Shown here one piece after another: positions 11,453-24,400 of a stretch of 64,000 nucleotides of DNA (position 1 is its first letter; each line of letters opens with the position of its first letter). Under the pieces are notes generated by a model. That model made no database searches. It saw nothing but the letters and a program-made list of their open reading frames with translations, and had not been told where the DNA came from. Location: the NCBI GenBank assembly GCA_916613615.1, contig OU744728.1, positions 34,246,450 through 34,310,449 of the forward strand, read 5' to 3'. The stretch is from Steromphala cineraria. Its lineage: Eukaryota > Mollusca > Gastropoda > Trochida > Trochidae. A program made the translations under genes and the position numbers.

Positions 11453-13140
11453 CCCGATGCTTAAGAACAGAAACCTCTAGTCTACCCGATGTTGAAGAAC
11501 AGAAACCTGTAGTCAACTGATGCTGAGGCACAGAAACCTTTTGTTTCTTCTGATGTTTAAGAACAAAAACCTCTAGTGTACCCGATGCTTTAGAACAGAA
11601 ACCTCTAGTGTACCCGATGCTTAAGAACAGAAATCTCTAGTCTACCCGATGCTTAAGAACAGAAGCCTCAAGTCTACACGATGCTTAAGAACAGAAGCCT
11701 CAAGTCTACACGATGCTTAAGAACAGAAACCTCTAGTCTACACGATGCTTAAGAACAGAAGCCTCAAGTCTACACGATGCTTAAGAACAGAAACCTCTAG
11801 TCTACACGATGCTTAAGAACAGAAGCCTCAAGTCTACACGATGCTTAAGAACAGAAGCCTCTAGTCTACACGATGCTTAAGAACAGAAGCCTCAAGTCTA
11901 CACGATGCTTAAGAACAGAAATCTCTAGTCTACCCGATGCTTAAGAACAGAAATCTCTAGTCTACCCGATGCTTAAGAACAGAAGGCTCTAGTCTACCCG
12001 ATGCTTAAGAACAGAAACCTCTAGTGTACCCGATGCTTAAGAACAGAAATCTCTAGTCTACCCGATGCTTAAGAACAGAAATCTCTAGTCTACCCGATGC
12101 TTAAGAACAGAAATCTCTAGTCTACCCGATGCTTAAGAACAGAAGCCTCTAGTCTACCCGATGCTTAAGAACAGAAATCTCTAGTCTACCCGATGCTTAA
12201 GAACAGAAGCCTCAAGTCTACACGATGCTTAAGAACAGAAATCTCTAGTCTACCCGATGCTTAAGAACAGAAATCTCTAGTCTACCCGATGCTTAAGAAC
12301 AGAAGGCTCAAGTCTACCCGATGCTTAAGAACAGAAACCTATAGTCTACCCGATGCTTAAGAACAGAAGGCTCTAGTCTACCCGATGCTTAAGAACAGAA
12401 ATCTCTAGTCTACCCGATGCTTAAGAACAGAAACCTCTAGTGTACCCGATGCTTAAGAACAGAAGGCTCTAGTGTACCCGATGTTTAAGAACAGAAACCT
12501 CTAGTGTACCCGATGCTTAAGAACAGAAACCTCTAGTCTACCCGATGCTTAAGAACAGAAATCTCTAGTCTACCCGATGCTTAAGAACAGAAATCTCTTG
12601 TCTACCCGATGCTTAAGAACAGAAACCTCTAGTGTACCCGATGCTTAAGAACAGAAATCTCTAGTCTACCCGATGCTTAAGAACAGAAATCTCTAGTCTA
12701 CCCGATGCTTAAGAACAGAAACCTATAGTCTACCCGATGCTTAAGAACAGAAGGCTCTAGTCTACCCGATGCTTAAGAACAGAAATCTCTAGTCTACCCG
12801 ATGCTTAAGAACAGAAACCTCTAGTGTACCCGATGCTTAAGAACAGAAATCTCTAGTCTACCCGATGCTTAAGAACAGAAATCTCTAGTCTACCCGATGC
12901 TTAAGAACAGAAGGCTCTAGTGTACCCGATGCTTAAGAACAGAAGCCTCTAGTAAACCCGATGCTTAAGAACAGAAACCTCTAGTCTACCCGATGCTTAA
13001 GAACAGAAGCCTCTTGTCTACCCGATGCTTAAGAACAGAAACCTCTAGTCTACCAGATGCTTAAGAACAGAAGGCTGTAGTCCACCAGATGCTTAAGAAC
13101 AGAAACCTCTTGTAAACCTGATGCTGAAGCGCAGAAACCT
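11453..13140. repeat. 32-bp minisatellite, about 53 copies
   Basis: The unit reads CCCGATGCTTAAGAACAGAA then a variable trinucleotide and CTCTAGTCTA. A few recurring variants (AATCT, AACCT, GGCT, GCCT; CTAGT or CAAGT; CTACCC, CTACAC, GTACCC) are shuffled along the array. Edge copies are more diverged, as expected if unequal exchange homogenises the centre. Confidence 0.96.
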
Positions 13141-13449
13141 TCAGAGAAAAACTCTAGTCTCCCCGGTTTTGGAAGAAAAGAACCCTGATATAAACCTCAG
13201 GCGTCATGTTTGTGTTGTTTGGGGGTTATTCTTTACCTAGAGCGACAGTGTATTTTGAAATGTCAAGCTTGGCTGTAACAAGTTAGCTAAAATTGACTGC
13301 ATTTTTTTTACCGAATTTGCCGCGTATTGGTTAGAAGTATGAACATGCGGGGTTGGGGAAACCCTTTGACCTCCGGTCGGCGATTTCCCTTCATCCTTAA
13401 GTTTACATTTTCAACCAAACCCCGGGATAGGTTTATATCATTTACATTA

Positions 13450-13880
13450 AGAAGAGAAATATCTTGTCGATCCGGTGAACGGAAATATCTTGTTTACCCG
13501 GTGCTAAAGAACAGAAACGTCTAGTTTACAGCTTACCTGATTAAAAACAGAAACCTCTGATGTACCCGGTAACAAAGAAAAGAAACCTCTGATGTACCCG
13601 GTAACAGAGAAAAGAAACCTCCGATGTACCCGGTAATAAAGAACAGAAACCTCCGATGTACCCGGTAACAAAGAACAGAAACCTCTGATGTACCCGGTAA
13701 CAAAGAAAAGAAAGCTCCGATGTACCCGGTAACAAAGAAAAGAAACCTCCGATGTACCCGGTAACAAAGAACAGAAACATCTGATGTACCCGGTAACAAA
13801 AAACAGAAACATCTGATGTACCCGGTAACAAGGACAGATACATCTGATGTACCCGGCTACAAAGAACAGAAATCTCTATA
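13450..13880. repeat. Second 32-bp minisatellite, about 13 copies, related to the first
   Basis: The unit is GATGTACCCGGTAACAAAGA then ACAGAAACCTCT, also 32 bases long. It aligns with the preceding array (TACCCGATGCTTAAGAACAGAA against TACCCGGTAACAAAGAACAGAA). About 310 bases of mostly unique sequence separate the two. Open frames across it exist only because the unit lacks stops on the - strand. Confidence 0.9.
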
Positions 13881-15055
13881 AGATAAACAGTTATTGGCAA
13901 AGTTATTGGCAATCTAGCTACGTTAGGCACTTTCAAAAATTATTGCAATAAAGTTGAGATATTTCTCAATTTATGTGCAAACGTACACTAGTATATTGCA
14001 AGAAAACGACTCATTATCTCTATTTTAGTGAAAAGGAGACGTACCAGCCCCTGTCTCTCCTATGACGGTGACATATATTTCCCTAATCTTAGTGAAAACT
14101 TTTTAAATACATAGATCTTTTCTCTTGTCACTTTTGTTTCTTTTGTTTTGTATTATTTCTTATACAAATTATTAATTTCAATTCCAAAAATTAGCATTGG
14201 CCTTTGGAACCACGAACTACTGAATATCAAAAAAAGGTTTAAAATGCAAAAGGCACATGAAGACGTTAACTGATCCACATGATCAAGTGCGACAGAGTAG
14301 GGCTTCCAACTTTTGAGTTCTCTCCCGGAAAGCAAACGATTGTACAGAGGAACAGACAGACAGACAGACAGATAGACAAGGGGATGACTACATCTTATAT
14401 GCAGTATTCCATACCGGTAGGGTAAGAAATGTCTGTTCGAAGGGACAGGTGTTTCTTACGTATATGCCTTCATAACGCAATAAATAAAGCATTTGAAATT
14501 ATATATTTATTTGTGGGTACAGCGACCTGGCAACTTTTATGTTGGTTCAACGACTTTCCCATATACTTTCATTTATCAATGAGAGCCAGGCTATAGATAA
14601 ATACCACCACTCGGCTATTACATGACTCAAATTGCTACATTCTCTGTGTCCATGTTGTTATTTTCATCTTCTTGTGACTGCATGTCTGCAGTTAGTTTAC
14701 TACATTGAAGAGCTCTAATTGAGCATGTCATGTGTGTGCTGGCGCCTCACGATATCACTCATACACACAGCTACGCTTGCAATCTTCCATGCAACTTTTG
14801 TTGAAATAGACTTGTAAATTTCAAAAGGTGGCTCAAATCGTCATTTCCCTAAGGTTTAAGCTTTTTTTTATGAAACTGTTGTGTTTGAAAATCAGAAATT
14901 GTAGAAACGATATTTATTTCAAGACCTAATATGTAAAGAAAATAATTCCTCCTTTCTTATTGTAGGATCATACGGTTATTTACACAATTTTTTTTTAGCT
15001 TTGACAAACTTGAATAAACGCCATTCAGTTTTACCCTCTTTCAAGTTATTGTCCA
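13881..15055. other. Upstream flank of the vWA gene
   Basis: AT-rich sequence without a recognisable gene. It contains a short (CAGA)n/(GATA) run near 14352-14378. Confidence 0.4.
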
Positions 15056-15119
15056 TTGTTGCTCCTCACAGCACGTGACGGAATATCTCAATTAGATTCT
15101 CCAAATCTGATGAATGAAA

Positions 15120-15439
15120 GCTCCGACACTGTGCTGGTGATCCATATAGAGGAGCGAGTCCTGCCAATGAGAGTGGAGCGTTTAGGAGAAGCCCCGCCCC
15201 CTGCCGGAGAGAGACTAGGCTGGAGTGAGAGGCAGGGAAGAAGGCGGTTCACAGGAGATCCAGCAGACAGACAGACAGACAAACAGATAGATAGAGAGAG
15301 AGGGACTAGCTGCATACACGCCTCGTCTACGCGTCTCAGCCGTGGGATTTACTTACCTACCTACACTTATATCTTCTTACAGACAGTGTGGCGGATAGTG
15401 TTGTAGATTCTGACGGATAGTACTGGATAACTCGACGCA
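15120..15439 (+). promoter_or_regulatory. Putative promoter and 5' UTR of the vWA gene
   Basis: A GC-rich island in AT-rich surroundings, starting about 250 bases before the signal-peptide start codon. A CCAAT pentamer lies at 15164-15168 and a GC box (CCCCGCCCC) at 15192-15200. The following (CAGA)n/(GATA)/(GA)n run at 15264-15302 would fall in the 5' UTR. An in-frame TAA sits four codons before the start codon. No clear TATA box is placed at the right distance. The assignment is inference from composition and position. Confidence 0.4.
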
Positions 15440-15481
15440 ATGTTCATACCATCCTTTATTGTGGTCTTCTTCATTGTGACG
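15440..15481 (+). CDS. vWA gene exon 1: signal peptide start
   Basis: The exon encodes 14 residues, MFIPSFIVVFFIVT, a short N-region then a hydrophobic core, and ends at a GTATGT donor in phase 0. The start has an upstream in-frame stop and is preceded by a GC-rich 5' region. It joins in frame to the 22-nt exon 27 kb downstream, which supplies the cleavage-site residues GCRA. The distance is large, so transcript evidence would be decisive. Confidence 0.55.
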
Positions 15482-18400
15482 GTATGTAATCGAACGTTTA
15501 TTCATATTTCTTAAAAGTAGTTTTATTACATTTGAATTCCTTATTCATCTTTCAACTAATTGTCAAATAACGGTCTTGGACTATAACGTCCACAATAGTA
15601 AAATGCATGAAGGAATTGAACTTAAAGCAGTATAGGCAGTTGTAAGTACCCGGGAGATGGTATAACATTGTACTCTGTTTATCTACATGAGATCTCATAA
15701 CCGTGGCATTAGATATAACTGTTTAAATATGTTGAAAGCGAATATATAAATGTCTAGATGCAATCAGCTCCTTTCATGTTCACCCGATAATTAGTTTGGA
15801 GATGACAGAAGATAACTTCAGTGCAGTCCGACAAGGCGTGTATCCCGTTTAAACATTCACTCCACTCAAACTACTTGCTTGCAAGCCGAATGATATTGAA
15901 AAGCATGCCAATAGATTCAATAGATTCGCCAATCTCTTGCCACGTCCGCTGGACACAGTTAATTACTTCATATCTTTCAATTATTCAGAAGGGGAGTAGA
16001 AAGTGTAGTAGTTGCAGCCTGTGAGACCAATCTCATAGAGACACGATGCCAATGAGACTAGAGGGGACCTGTATCAAACAACTCGTGTATTGAGACGAGT
16101 GTCTCACCGGACAGTCTGATGATTAACTCTGTGTCTAGCTCTATCTATAGCTCTGGTCATCTTTCTGTGAAGCAGGATATCTGCACAACCTATCCATTGA
16201 TTCAATCTTCATATCTTTGATATGCTTGCTTGTTTGGTGTTATTACATTTACATAGTTCATCTTTTGCAGCATTAGGGTTTCGCTTGTAAACACCATTTA
16301 GCCGACAACGGTCTCTTCATTTACTTACACTTAACCTAACTTAAAAGCACTTGTATAGAAAAACACATTATTTTTATCATACTAAGTGAAAATTGTAAAT
16401 GATACGTAAATAAATACCAATACATGGAGATTAAGGGACGGCAAACCTTTTAAAGATGTATGTTCACATCGATGAATTAGGAACAAGGAAGTTAATATAC
16501 TCTGGTAATTGTATCCTATTTATTCGAGAATGGAGAGTAGACATTTAGATAACAAGCCAACTTCAAGGAGCCAAGCATGTCATAAAACAACCACTTTACT
16601 TCAACTTATGTACCACTCCCAGCGGTACCAATGGGTAGTTGCAGAGGTAGGATTGTATATGCTGTCAGTATCTTATACCATTGAGGCAATCGTTCAGCCT
16701 AGCGGATTCTCCCTGTAGTACCCAAATGTTTCTCAATTGGAACCGTTCTTGTACTTGTATGGTCCTCAACATTCCGTCAAAAATCGTGCTGTTTTAGCCA
16801 ATCATCAAGATGTCTGTCCGGGCCATGTAGCTTTGGTGTATATCTGTGAAACAAGAATCAAAGTGTCAGCTTTAATAATGAAGACGTCACGTTTGATACG
16901 TCTTGTCCCATACAGGTCAAAACACTTCATGTTACACATTCTTCCCTTTAATTAATCGCCATTCCTCAAATAAAAGTGGCATTTTATTGACAAGGCTGCC
17001 GAATCAAAAGGCAAATGTGTTGTTTTACCGGAGCTAAATGACCTAACTGTATAGAGGCAGTGTGATGTGTGATGTGTGTGTGATGTGCTCCCCTGTCCCA
17101 CATCCATCAGGCGCATCACTCACCCGCCCGACTTCACTTCAAAGTATCGGCTGTATGTTAAGGGTTCACTCACTCGTAAAGAGCAATCAGGCGGAACCGC
17201 AGACACACAACTCATGGCTGATCAACATACTTCAACCAATATCCTGCATTTCTCTTACCCTCTTCTCAGGGACGGTATGTCACCAAACGTCTTTGTCTAC
17301 AGTTAACCCAAGGGATATTGCAGATACAATCACTGTTTACTACGTGTTCAACAAAAAAGGGGATTCTGTCTACTGTGGGTGAGATAGAACTCGCTTTGTC
17401 AGCAACAAGCGTTGATAGGTCTGAAGGAGGACCTTTCTCCCTGTCAACATTCACATTAGCATATTCAGAGAAGTTTCAGTTGGATTTAAAATGAAAAAGC
17501 ATCGTCATCTAAAAGTGCTAAAGAGTCTGTTAACTTTAACTTGAAATGGATTCCACACAGCAATATATCACAAGCGTTATCTTAAGTTCAAATTATCTCA
17601 TTCAATTTACAATTTTATCCTCAAAGTATCTTTATTGAAATTTAATGCTTTTCAAAAAAAAACCAGCCACGGTCTTATCTTAGTGCACAAACTGAAATCA
17701 ACAATTTTAATAAGAACTAAAAAGAATGACTAGCACTCTTTTCTGTCATTCTGTATATGCAGTATATAAGCTTTATAACGTTTGTAATCGTTCAATTTAG
17801 TTGCTGTAGATTGACCTATTTTAATCAATCATCCCGACTTGAAAGGCTTTTTATTGTTGCTAAGTAGAAGATTATAGCTTGAAACTTTAGCATCTCTCCA
17901 TTATAAAATTTTCTTCATTCTTAATTGCAATACAAACTGCATACCAATGTGCCCCCGCCTGAATGAAGACCTTCACCCGGTTAAGAGCCTGTTACTCGAC
18001 CCATCCACCTGGACCTGTCATCACCAACATAGCGCATCAATACAATCTAATACAATGAGAACAAGGGAAGCAGGATGACCACACCATAATGCCTGAGTAT
18101 ATCACAGATGTGATAACGACTTGTTAAAACTTTTCAAACATCCAGTTACTAAATAAACAGCGGCCAGATTGACCACAAGCACCCTCCTACAGGTGGTAAT
18201 CAACTCTTCTCTATCAACTCTGGAGACGGCGGTGCCCCTCGAGTCTAGCGGTAATACTTGCCTAGTTCTTCAATGACCCACCTGTTGTATACCACAGTGT
18301 ATAATCTTCGATTGAAGGCAATCTCAATTCATCAGCAAATAAAATGATAAGCTTAGAGTTGGTAAGTACTTGTTTCCAAGTGCGCGGCGCACTGTAGTTT

Positions 18401-21400
18401 TAAGATTGAATTAAGAATCTTAAAAGTAAGGAATAGTCCATCTGTCGCGTCAATTCACGATACCGTAATGTTTACCGATCATATCTCAAGTGTTGCAGTT
18501 CTCGACAGCACCAGGTAATAAATGCGCAATCTAGTTCAAGAAGCAGGGCTGAGTATCCCGTGTAGACGTGTAAGCGATCTGAGAGGGCACCACCAGCCCT
18601 GGTGCTGAGGTAGCGAGGTGCTGAGAGGTGCAGCCTCAATACCTGCCCCGGTCGGCAACCCATCACTATAAAAACAAACACAAACAACGCAAACACTTGC
18701 AGGTGTCAAATATAAATTCCGCTGGCACTTTCTAGACCATTTTATTCTGTTTACCCTTAGTCAGGACACCTAAAGCGATTGCAATACTCATGATTCCCAA
18801 GTTCTCTTTGATGAATATATTTACGGCCCTGTAGACTGCTTTGAGGAAGGAGAGTGGAAGCAATAGCTGTTATTGGTCCAAGTGATGTGACTGAGGTGTC
18901 TGTATAACTCAGACACATACCAACGTCTTCCCTGATAGTGGTAGTTCGAGTTGGTCAGGAACTGTCATCAGCTCGACAGAGTGTGGTGGGTCCTTGTATA
19001 CAGTGTTGATGTGAGTTGCTGGAGGTGTAGATGTCCACAGCTTCATCATCAGAGTGTGGTTGGTCCTTGTATACAGTGTTGATGTGAGTTGCTGGAGGTG
19101 TAGATGTCCACAGCTTCATCAACAGAGTGTTAAAGTGACACAGAGTATCTTTCCTCAAATTTTATTTGGTTTTGATAAGCCACAAAATATCGAATATGCT
19201 GATTGAAGTTCATATCTCATCACTCGACTTGCAAATATATCCATTTATGCATAATATCTCTAAAATGCTTGATTTTATGGAAAAATCAAGAAAACAGCTC
19301 AAATACGTTTAATATTCGAAATTATGCATCCAATTAATCTACCTATTAGTTACAATACCTAATAAACACTGTCGAATCGAATATATCTTCCTGCCAGCTT
19401 ATGACAAGGTTTCAAAAGTACGTTAGGCGAATTTGCGCGCGCCATTCGAGCCACATTGTCCGATTTTCGATCAAAATCCCGACTTTGAATGGCCGTATTT
19501 TCGCTCTAATGTACTGATTGACCTTTAACTTGTTATTTTCAGTAACAGTAAGTGGTTCCCGATGTAATAACATCGATTTCAAAATTTGACATATGTGATC
19601 CTTTCAACATACTCTGTGTCTCTTTAAAGACGTCCAATCGTCTCCAGTTGGATGCTATTCCCCGCGCTCTCCGCCCCCTCGTATGTGGATGTGCACACTT
19701 CTCTAGGCTGCAGGCGGTATGGTGTATTGGCGGAATGCAAGAAGACAAGGTATCCGGATGTTAAAGCTAACCTGGATTGTGAATAACTTTATCTTTCAAA
19801 ATATATCGCTGCGAACACGCGAAGCTCATTGAAATGTTTATATTGATGTTCAAGATTGATGTACATGAACAATTTCTCACGCTAGTGGATGTGATGCATT
19901 TAACTTATTCAATTGGCACGATAGATACCAGTGATGAAGAATCGGACATCACATAGTCCACAAGGCACAGTTCCGTCCAGGGTCACACAAAGCAAAGTTA
20001 CATTGACAGGTCTCCCCCTCACGGTCCACACAAAGCAAAGTTACATTGACAGGTCTCCCCCTCACGGTCCACACAAAGCAAAGTTACATTGACAGGTCTC
20101 CCCCTCACGGTCCACACAAAGTAAAGTTACATTGACAGGTCTCCCCCTCACGGTCCACCAAACACAACATCGTCTGCTGGTCCGTACATTCATGCTCTAT
20201 GGCTCTGTATCGAAACAATAGTATTGTGAAATTAGCAATTGTTTATAAGCATTTGCTCATAAGAACTTACTTTCTTAGACTTGAAAGCGCTTGAAGTATA
20301 TTTTGTTTACTGCAAATGTTTTTAAATGACATTTTGAATATTGTCAACACTGGATACACACTTCGCAATGTCATTAATCATCAACCACTTCGCAATGTCA
20401 TTAATCATCAACCACTTTACACTAGTTCCATGTAATAATTGAACACGTCCAAATGTTACTTCCTTTTTGCTCTTCAAATACTGATTTTCATATAACTTGA
20501 AGCCATTTGAAGTACATTACATTAGATACGATATAGACTTTATGACAAATAAATATATCTATATCAATACAACGATGCTAAATTGCACTTTCGACCCTTT
20601 GATATGATACGTAATTATCTTCTACGCTTTTTCACTTATTAAATATCAGAATATACACTGCCGATATTCTCTTGGTATATCTGAGTATATTTATGATTCG
20701 AAATGAACATTAGGTCTTTTTTTTCGTAAAATAATAAATGACTTTAATGATTTTGATAAAAGCAAATAAAGTGATAACAATACTGATATTCTTCAAATTC
20801 CTCACTTGACTTTCTTACGGCACAAATGAACTCGTGACCATTGTGGCAGTGGTATTCGGTTAGACCTAAATAAACTAGTGACCATTGTGGCAGTGGTATT
20901 CGGTTAGACCTAAATGTGCTCTGTATAATCGTGTTCTTGTTCTTGCTGTGGTACAAAGTTCCGATTGTTTCAAGGCCGGACCCTGTCCATCAGTATAGAA
21001 GTATTAAGTGTATTTCAGTCACACGACACACAAGATATATACGCTATTGTTAGCAAGTAGAATATTCACTAAAGTTTAGAATGTTCTGACTATACAAGAG
21101 AAAATACCAAAATTACTTGACTAGTGAGTGTTCATGGAAACAATCGCTAGAATATATATTTTTCCGTCACCGTAGATTGAAATGTGTAACTTGTTTTTTT
21201 GCTTTTCCATGGTTGCTTTCGTATTTCTAAATTACCAAATCGTTTTATATGACGACTTTTAATCCTGATAGGACACATTATTACTTCTCGAGAATGTATC
21301 ATTTCAAGTTATTGTCCTGTCTGCATTGAGTATAGAATATCTGTAATAACATCAAGATTGTTAGGTAACATCTTCCTCATTGAGAAGATCACGCCTTGTC

Positions 21401-24400
21401 CGACTTTAGATAGTTTCGACTGACAGAATGGGATGCGCATTGTTCCCCACACCCGTAGTGGACATGCATGCATAGTAAGATTGTAAGATTTGTACATATG
21501 TCTGTTGTGGACATGACATGTCGACAGCGCATTCCGGCCAGTGTTCTGACAGCAGCTATGCTAGAGACGTCACCCTCACAATCACAACAACGGGAAGTTG
21601 GTCTGATTGTCCCCTCAATTAGGATGCTGCCCAGTTAGTTGGAAGAGAGGAAACTAGCGCTCTATACTGGAGGCTTTGATGTGCCGGCACTTAACGGGTT
21701 AGAGGCGGCGTGATGTGGCCGGGTCGGGTCGGGTCGTCACAGAGGCCGCGCTGACAGGGGAACAATGTCGCTCTCGTTAGCGGTGACACTAGCAATTGGA
21801 CATAATGCAGTTAATAGCATGAGACTCGTTAGAGCCAGGGCGGTTTGCTAACATTATAAAACTGTTAGAGAGTAGGCAAAGGTCCTAGGTCGTTTTTCAT
21901 ATCTGTCTCTTTGTTCACAGTTGGTCTACATTTATAAATGTCCCGAACGTTTTCACCGTTAGAGGTATTTGTTCAAATTAACATCATTTACCGGCTAAAG
22001 TGTTCAACCAGCTCTTTATAAATTCACTTTGACATAATGCTATAAAACATGTTTGCAAATGTATTTCAACTTGATAAAACTTGCTGTTTTCGTTGTAGTA
22101 AATGTAAGCCCTGCTCAGGAATGTATTCATCTATCACTACCAGTAGGTAAGCATGTTGTTAACTGATGTTCAAGGGGAACGTGCGCCTATTCTGGAACGG
22201 CACTTGCTTTGCAATGAAAACAGCTCTTTTAACTTTCACTGCGATGCAATGATAATTTTCTCTTAAACTACGCGAGTAGTTGGAAACGCACAGGTTGAAA
22301 TGAGAGCCGTCGGGGTAGATGCTTAATTAAGGAAACGTGATTATGTTCATCTGGTTAGAATAACAGAGCAAGCGCTAATAGACCTGTGTACTCAACCAGG
22401 AGCTAATTGCCGCGTGCTACCTCATCAAGCCGGGCCGCCGTCGGTATTACACCTCACTGATGTATAGATATGCAACAGACATGTCTATTTAAATATCTCT
22501 TCTCAGAAGAATCCGCCTGTCAAAAAACGAAAGTAAGAGTCATGTTTTAATACTGGGTCTCCTTTACAATGTATAGCGTACATGTTGTATGTAAGACAGT
22601 TTAAAGGATGTGTTCGTTGATACATTCGGTCATAGATTGTCTAGTCAACTGGTGTTAGTTAAATATTGATAAGTGAGTATTTGCCATTCTTCCTAACGTT
22701 TCCGTGTTTCAATTATCTTTTCATATGCATGTTCAGAATGATGTTTCAATTTACAAAGGGTTGTTGTGTTTGTTGTGAAAATGAGATATTCTTAGTTCTG
22801 ACCAAACTTACTAGATTGAAATAGTTATCAGCTTTCGTAACACATTGTTCTGGTATAACTTTCAATGTAAAAAACACCCAAGGATTAAAACCAGACAGTC
22901 GGATTGGTAACTTAGAAACTTCCAGTCCGGATGATAATCTACCTATCCGGTTTTCGATTAAGATTTCTCAACATTTCACTGTTCTTAACAAGAATACATC
23001 GTGTATTTGTGCATTTATCTCAAGAATCTACTATTTTTATTTGAATTTTAAACTTCAACTTTAAACTGAGTAATAGACGCATATAGTTCGAATGAATTGT
23101 TCGTTTATGATAATCGCAACATGAAAATTATTTAATAACACGTCGATAGATACAATTTGATTTATATTCCATCAAAACTACGGTCATTGTGATACGGAAA
23201 TTTGAAGACATTAATTCTAGTACAGGGAATTCATTTGTACATTATTGTTATAACAATTCAAATGAAATCAGAAATATTATTATAACAATTCAAATTAAAT
23301 ATGAATATTGTCATATTGAACTAGAACCAATAACAACGAAAGTCTAGATAGTCATGTTCATTGAAAAACGGATTTCTATCTAATTTGAGTTGAAACTTGT
23401 GTACATGCTGTATAATGAAGAGAGGTGTCATTACTTAAACGCTACATTTCTCGCATATCGGAGCAAACCCAGTGATATTCAGACTATTAAAACGCCTAGA
23501 AGTAAGTTGGAAGTTTTTCCTTTACGCAAATCGTCTAACTTTAACCATCCCGACCACCCGTCGCTTTCTATACAACATTGGAACCGAACAAATGAACTAG
23601 AGAAATGTGACATTAGTGCTTTGAGATGGTTTTAAGTCGAGATAATTTTCAAATTCAACAAGTTGATATGAAATCGGAGACTGTGCCTTGGTAACATTGA
23701 TATTCATATAAAGAATTGGGAACTGCGAATATTAAAAAAGTTACTTTCACAATGATCGGTTACTGAATATGGAACGTGTTTTAATTAAGTGATAAATGTT
23801 ATAATATGACAATTTCATGACAGGAATTGAGATTTGGTTTAAAATATTGTTTGCGAAGTACATTATATTGTCATTTTAGGGGTGTCTTGTGAAATATAGT
23901 TTTATTTTTAGGTTCCCACAAGAAATTTGAAATTGATTTCTAAATCCGTGCTGGTTGAAGACATGGATATGTCGCTTATCTGGCTGTAAAGAACTAAGCG
24001 TGATAAGGAGGTTGTACGAGTTTACATATATAGGCCTGGTGGGAATGATCAATGAGATAAGTCTACCACGTCCTAGTACACAGAGCCTTCATACTTAGTG
24101 TACGGGCACGTTATGTGGTGTCAAATCTTAACACATACATGTAGCACATTTGAATGAAAGGTTTTGAACCGTTGATCATCTTCTCCAAATATATATATTA
24201 CCCTTCGTATAAGTCCTTATATGTGTTACATTGTGCTGTGTTATCATTGGCATATATGTATTTATAAAATAATTTTCTTAATGTTACAAACTCTCCCACA
24301 ATTGACTTTGTCAGTCTAAAAATAACTAACCTCACCATGGTATTTTATTACGACACACACAATCTTTAAACCATGACAAGATGGCTGCAGGGAGGGAGGG

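Noticed and set aside
13504..13936. Three overlapping - strand frames rich in Phe, Leu and Val
   Set aside because: The 32-base unit rotates through three frames without a stop, so all three frames are open; this is a repeat artefact.
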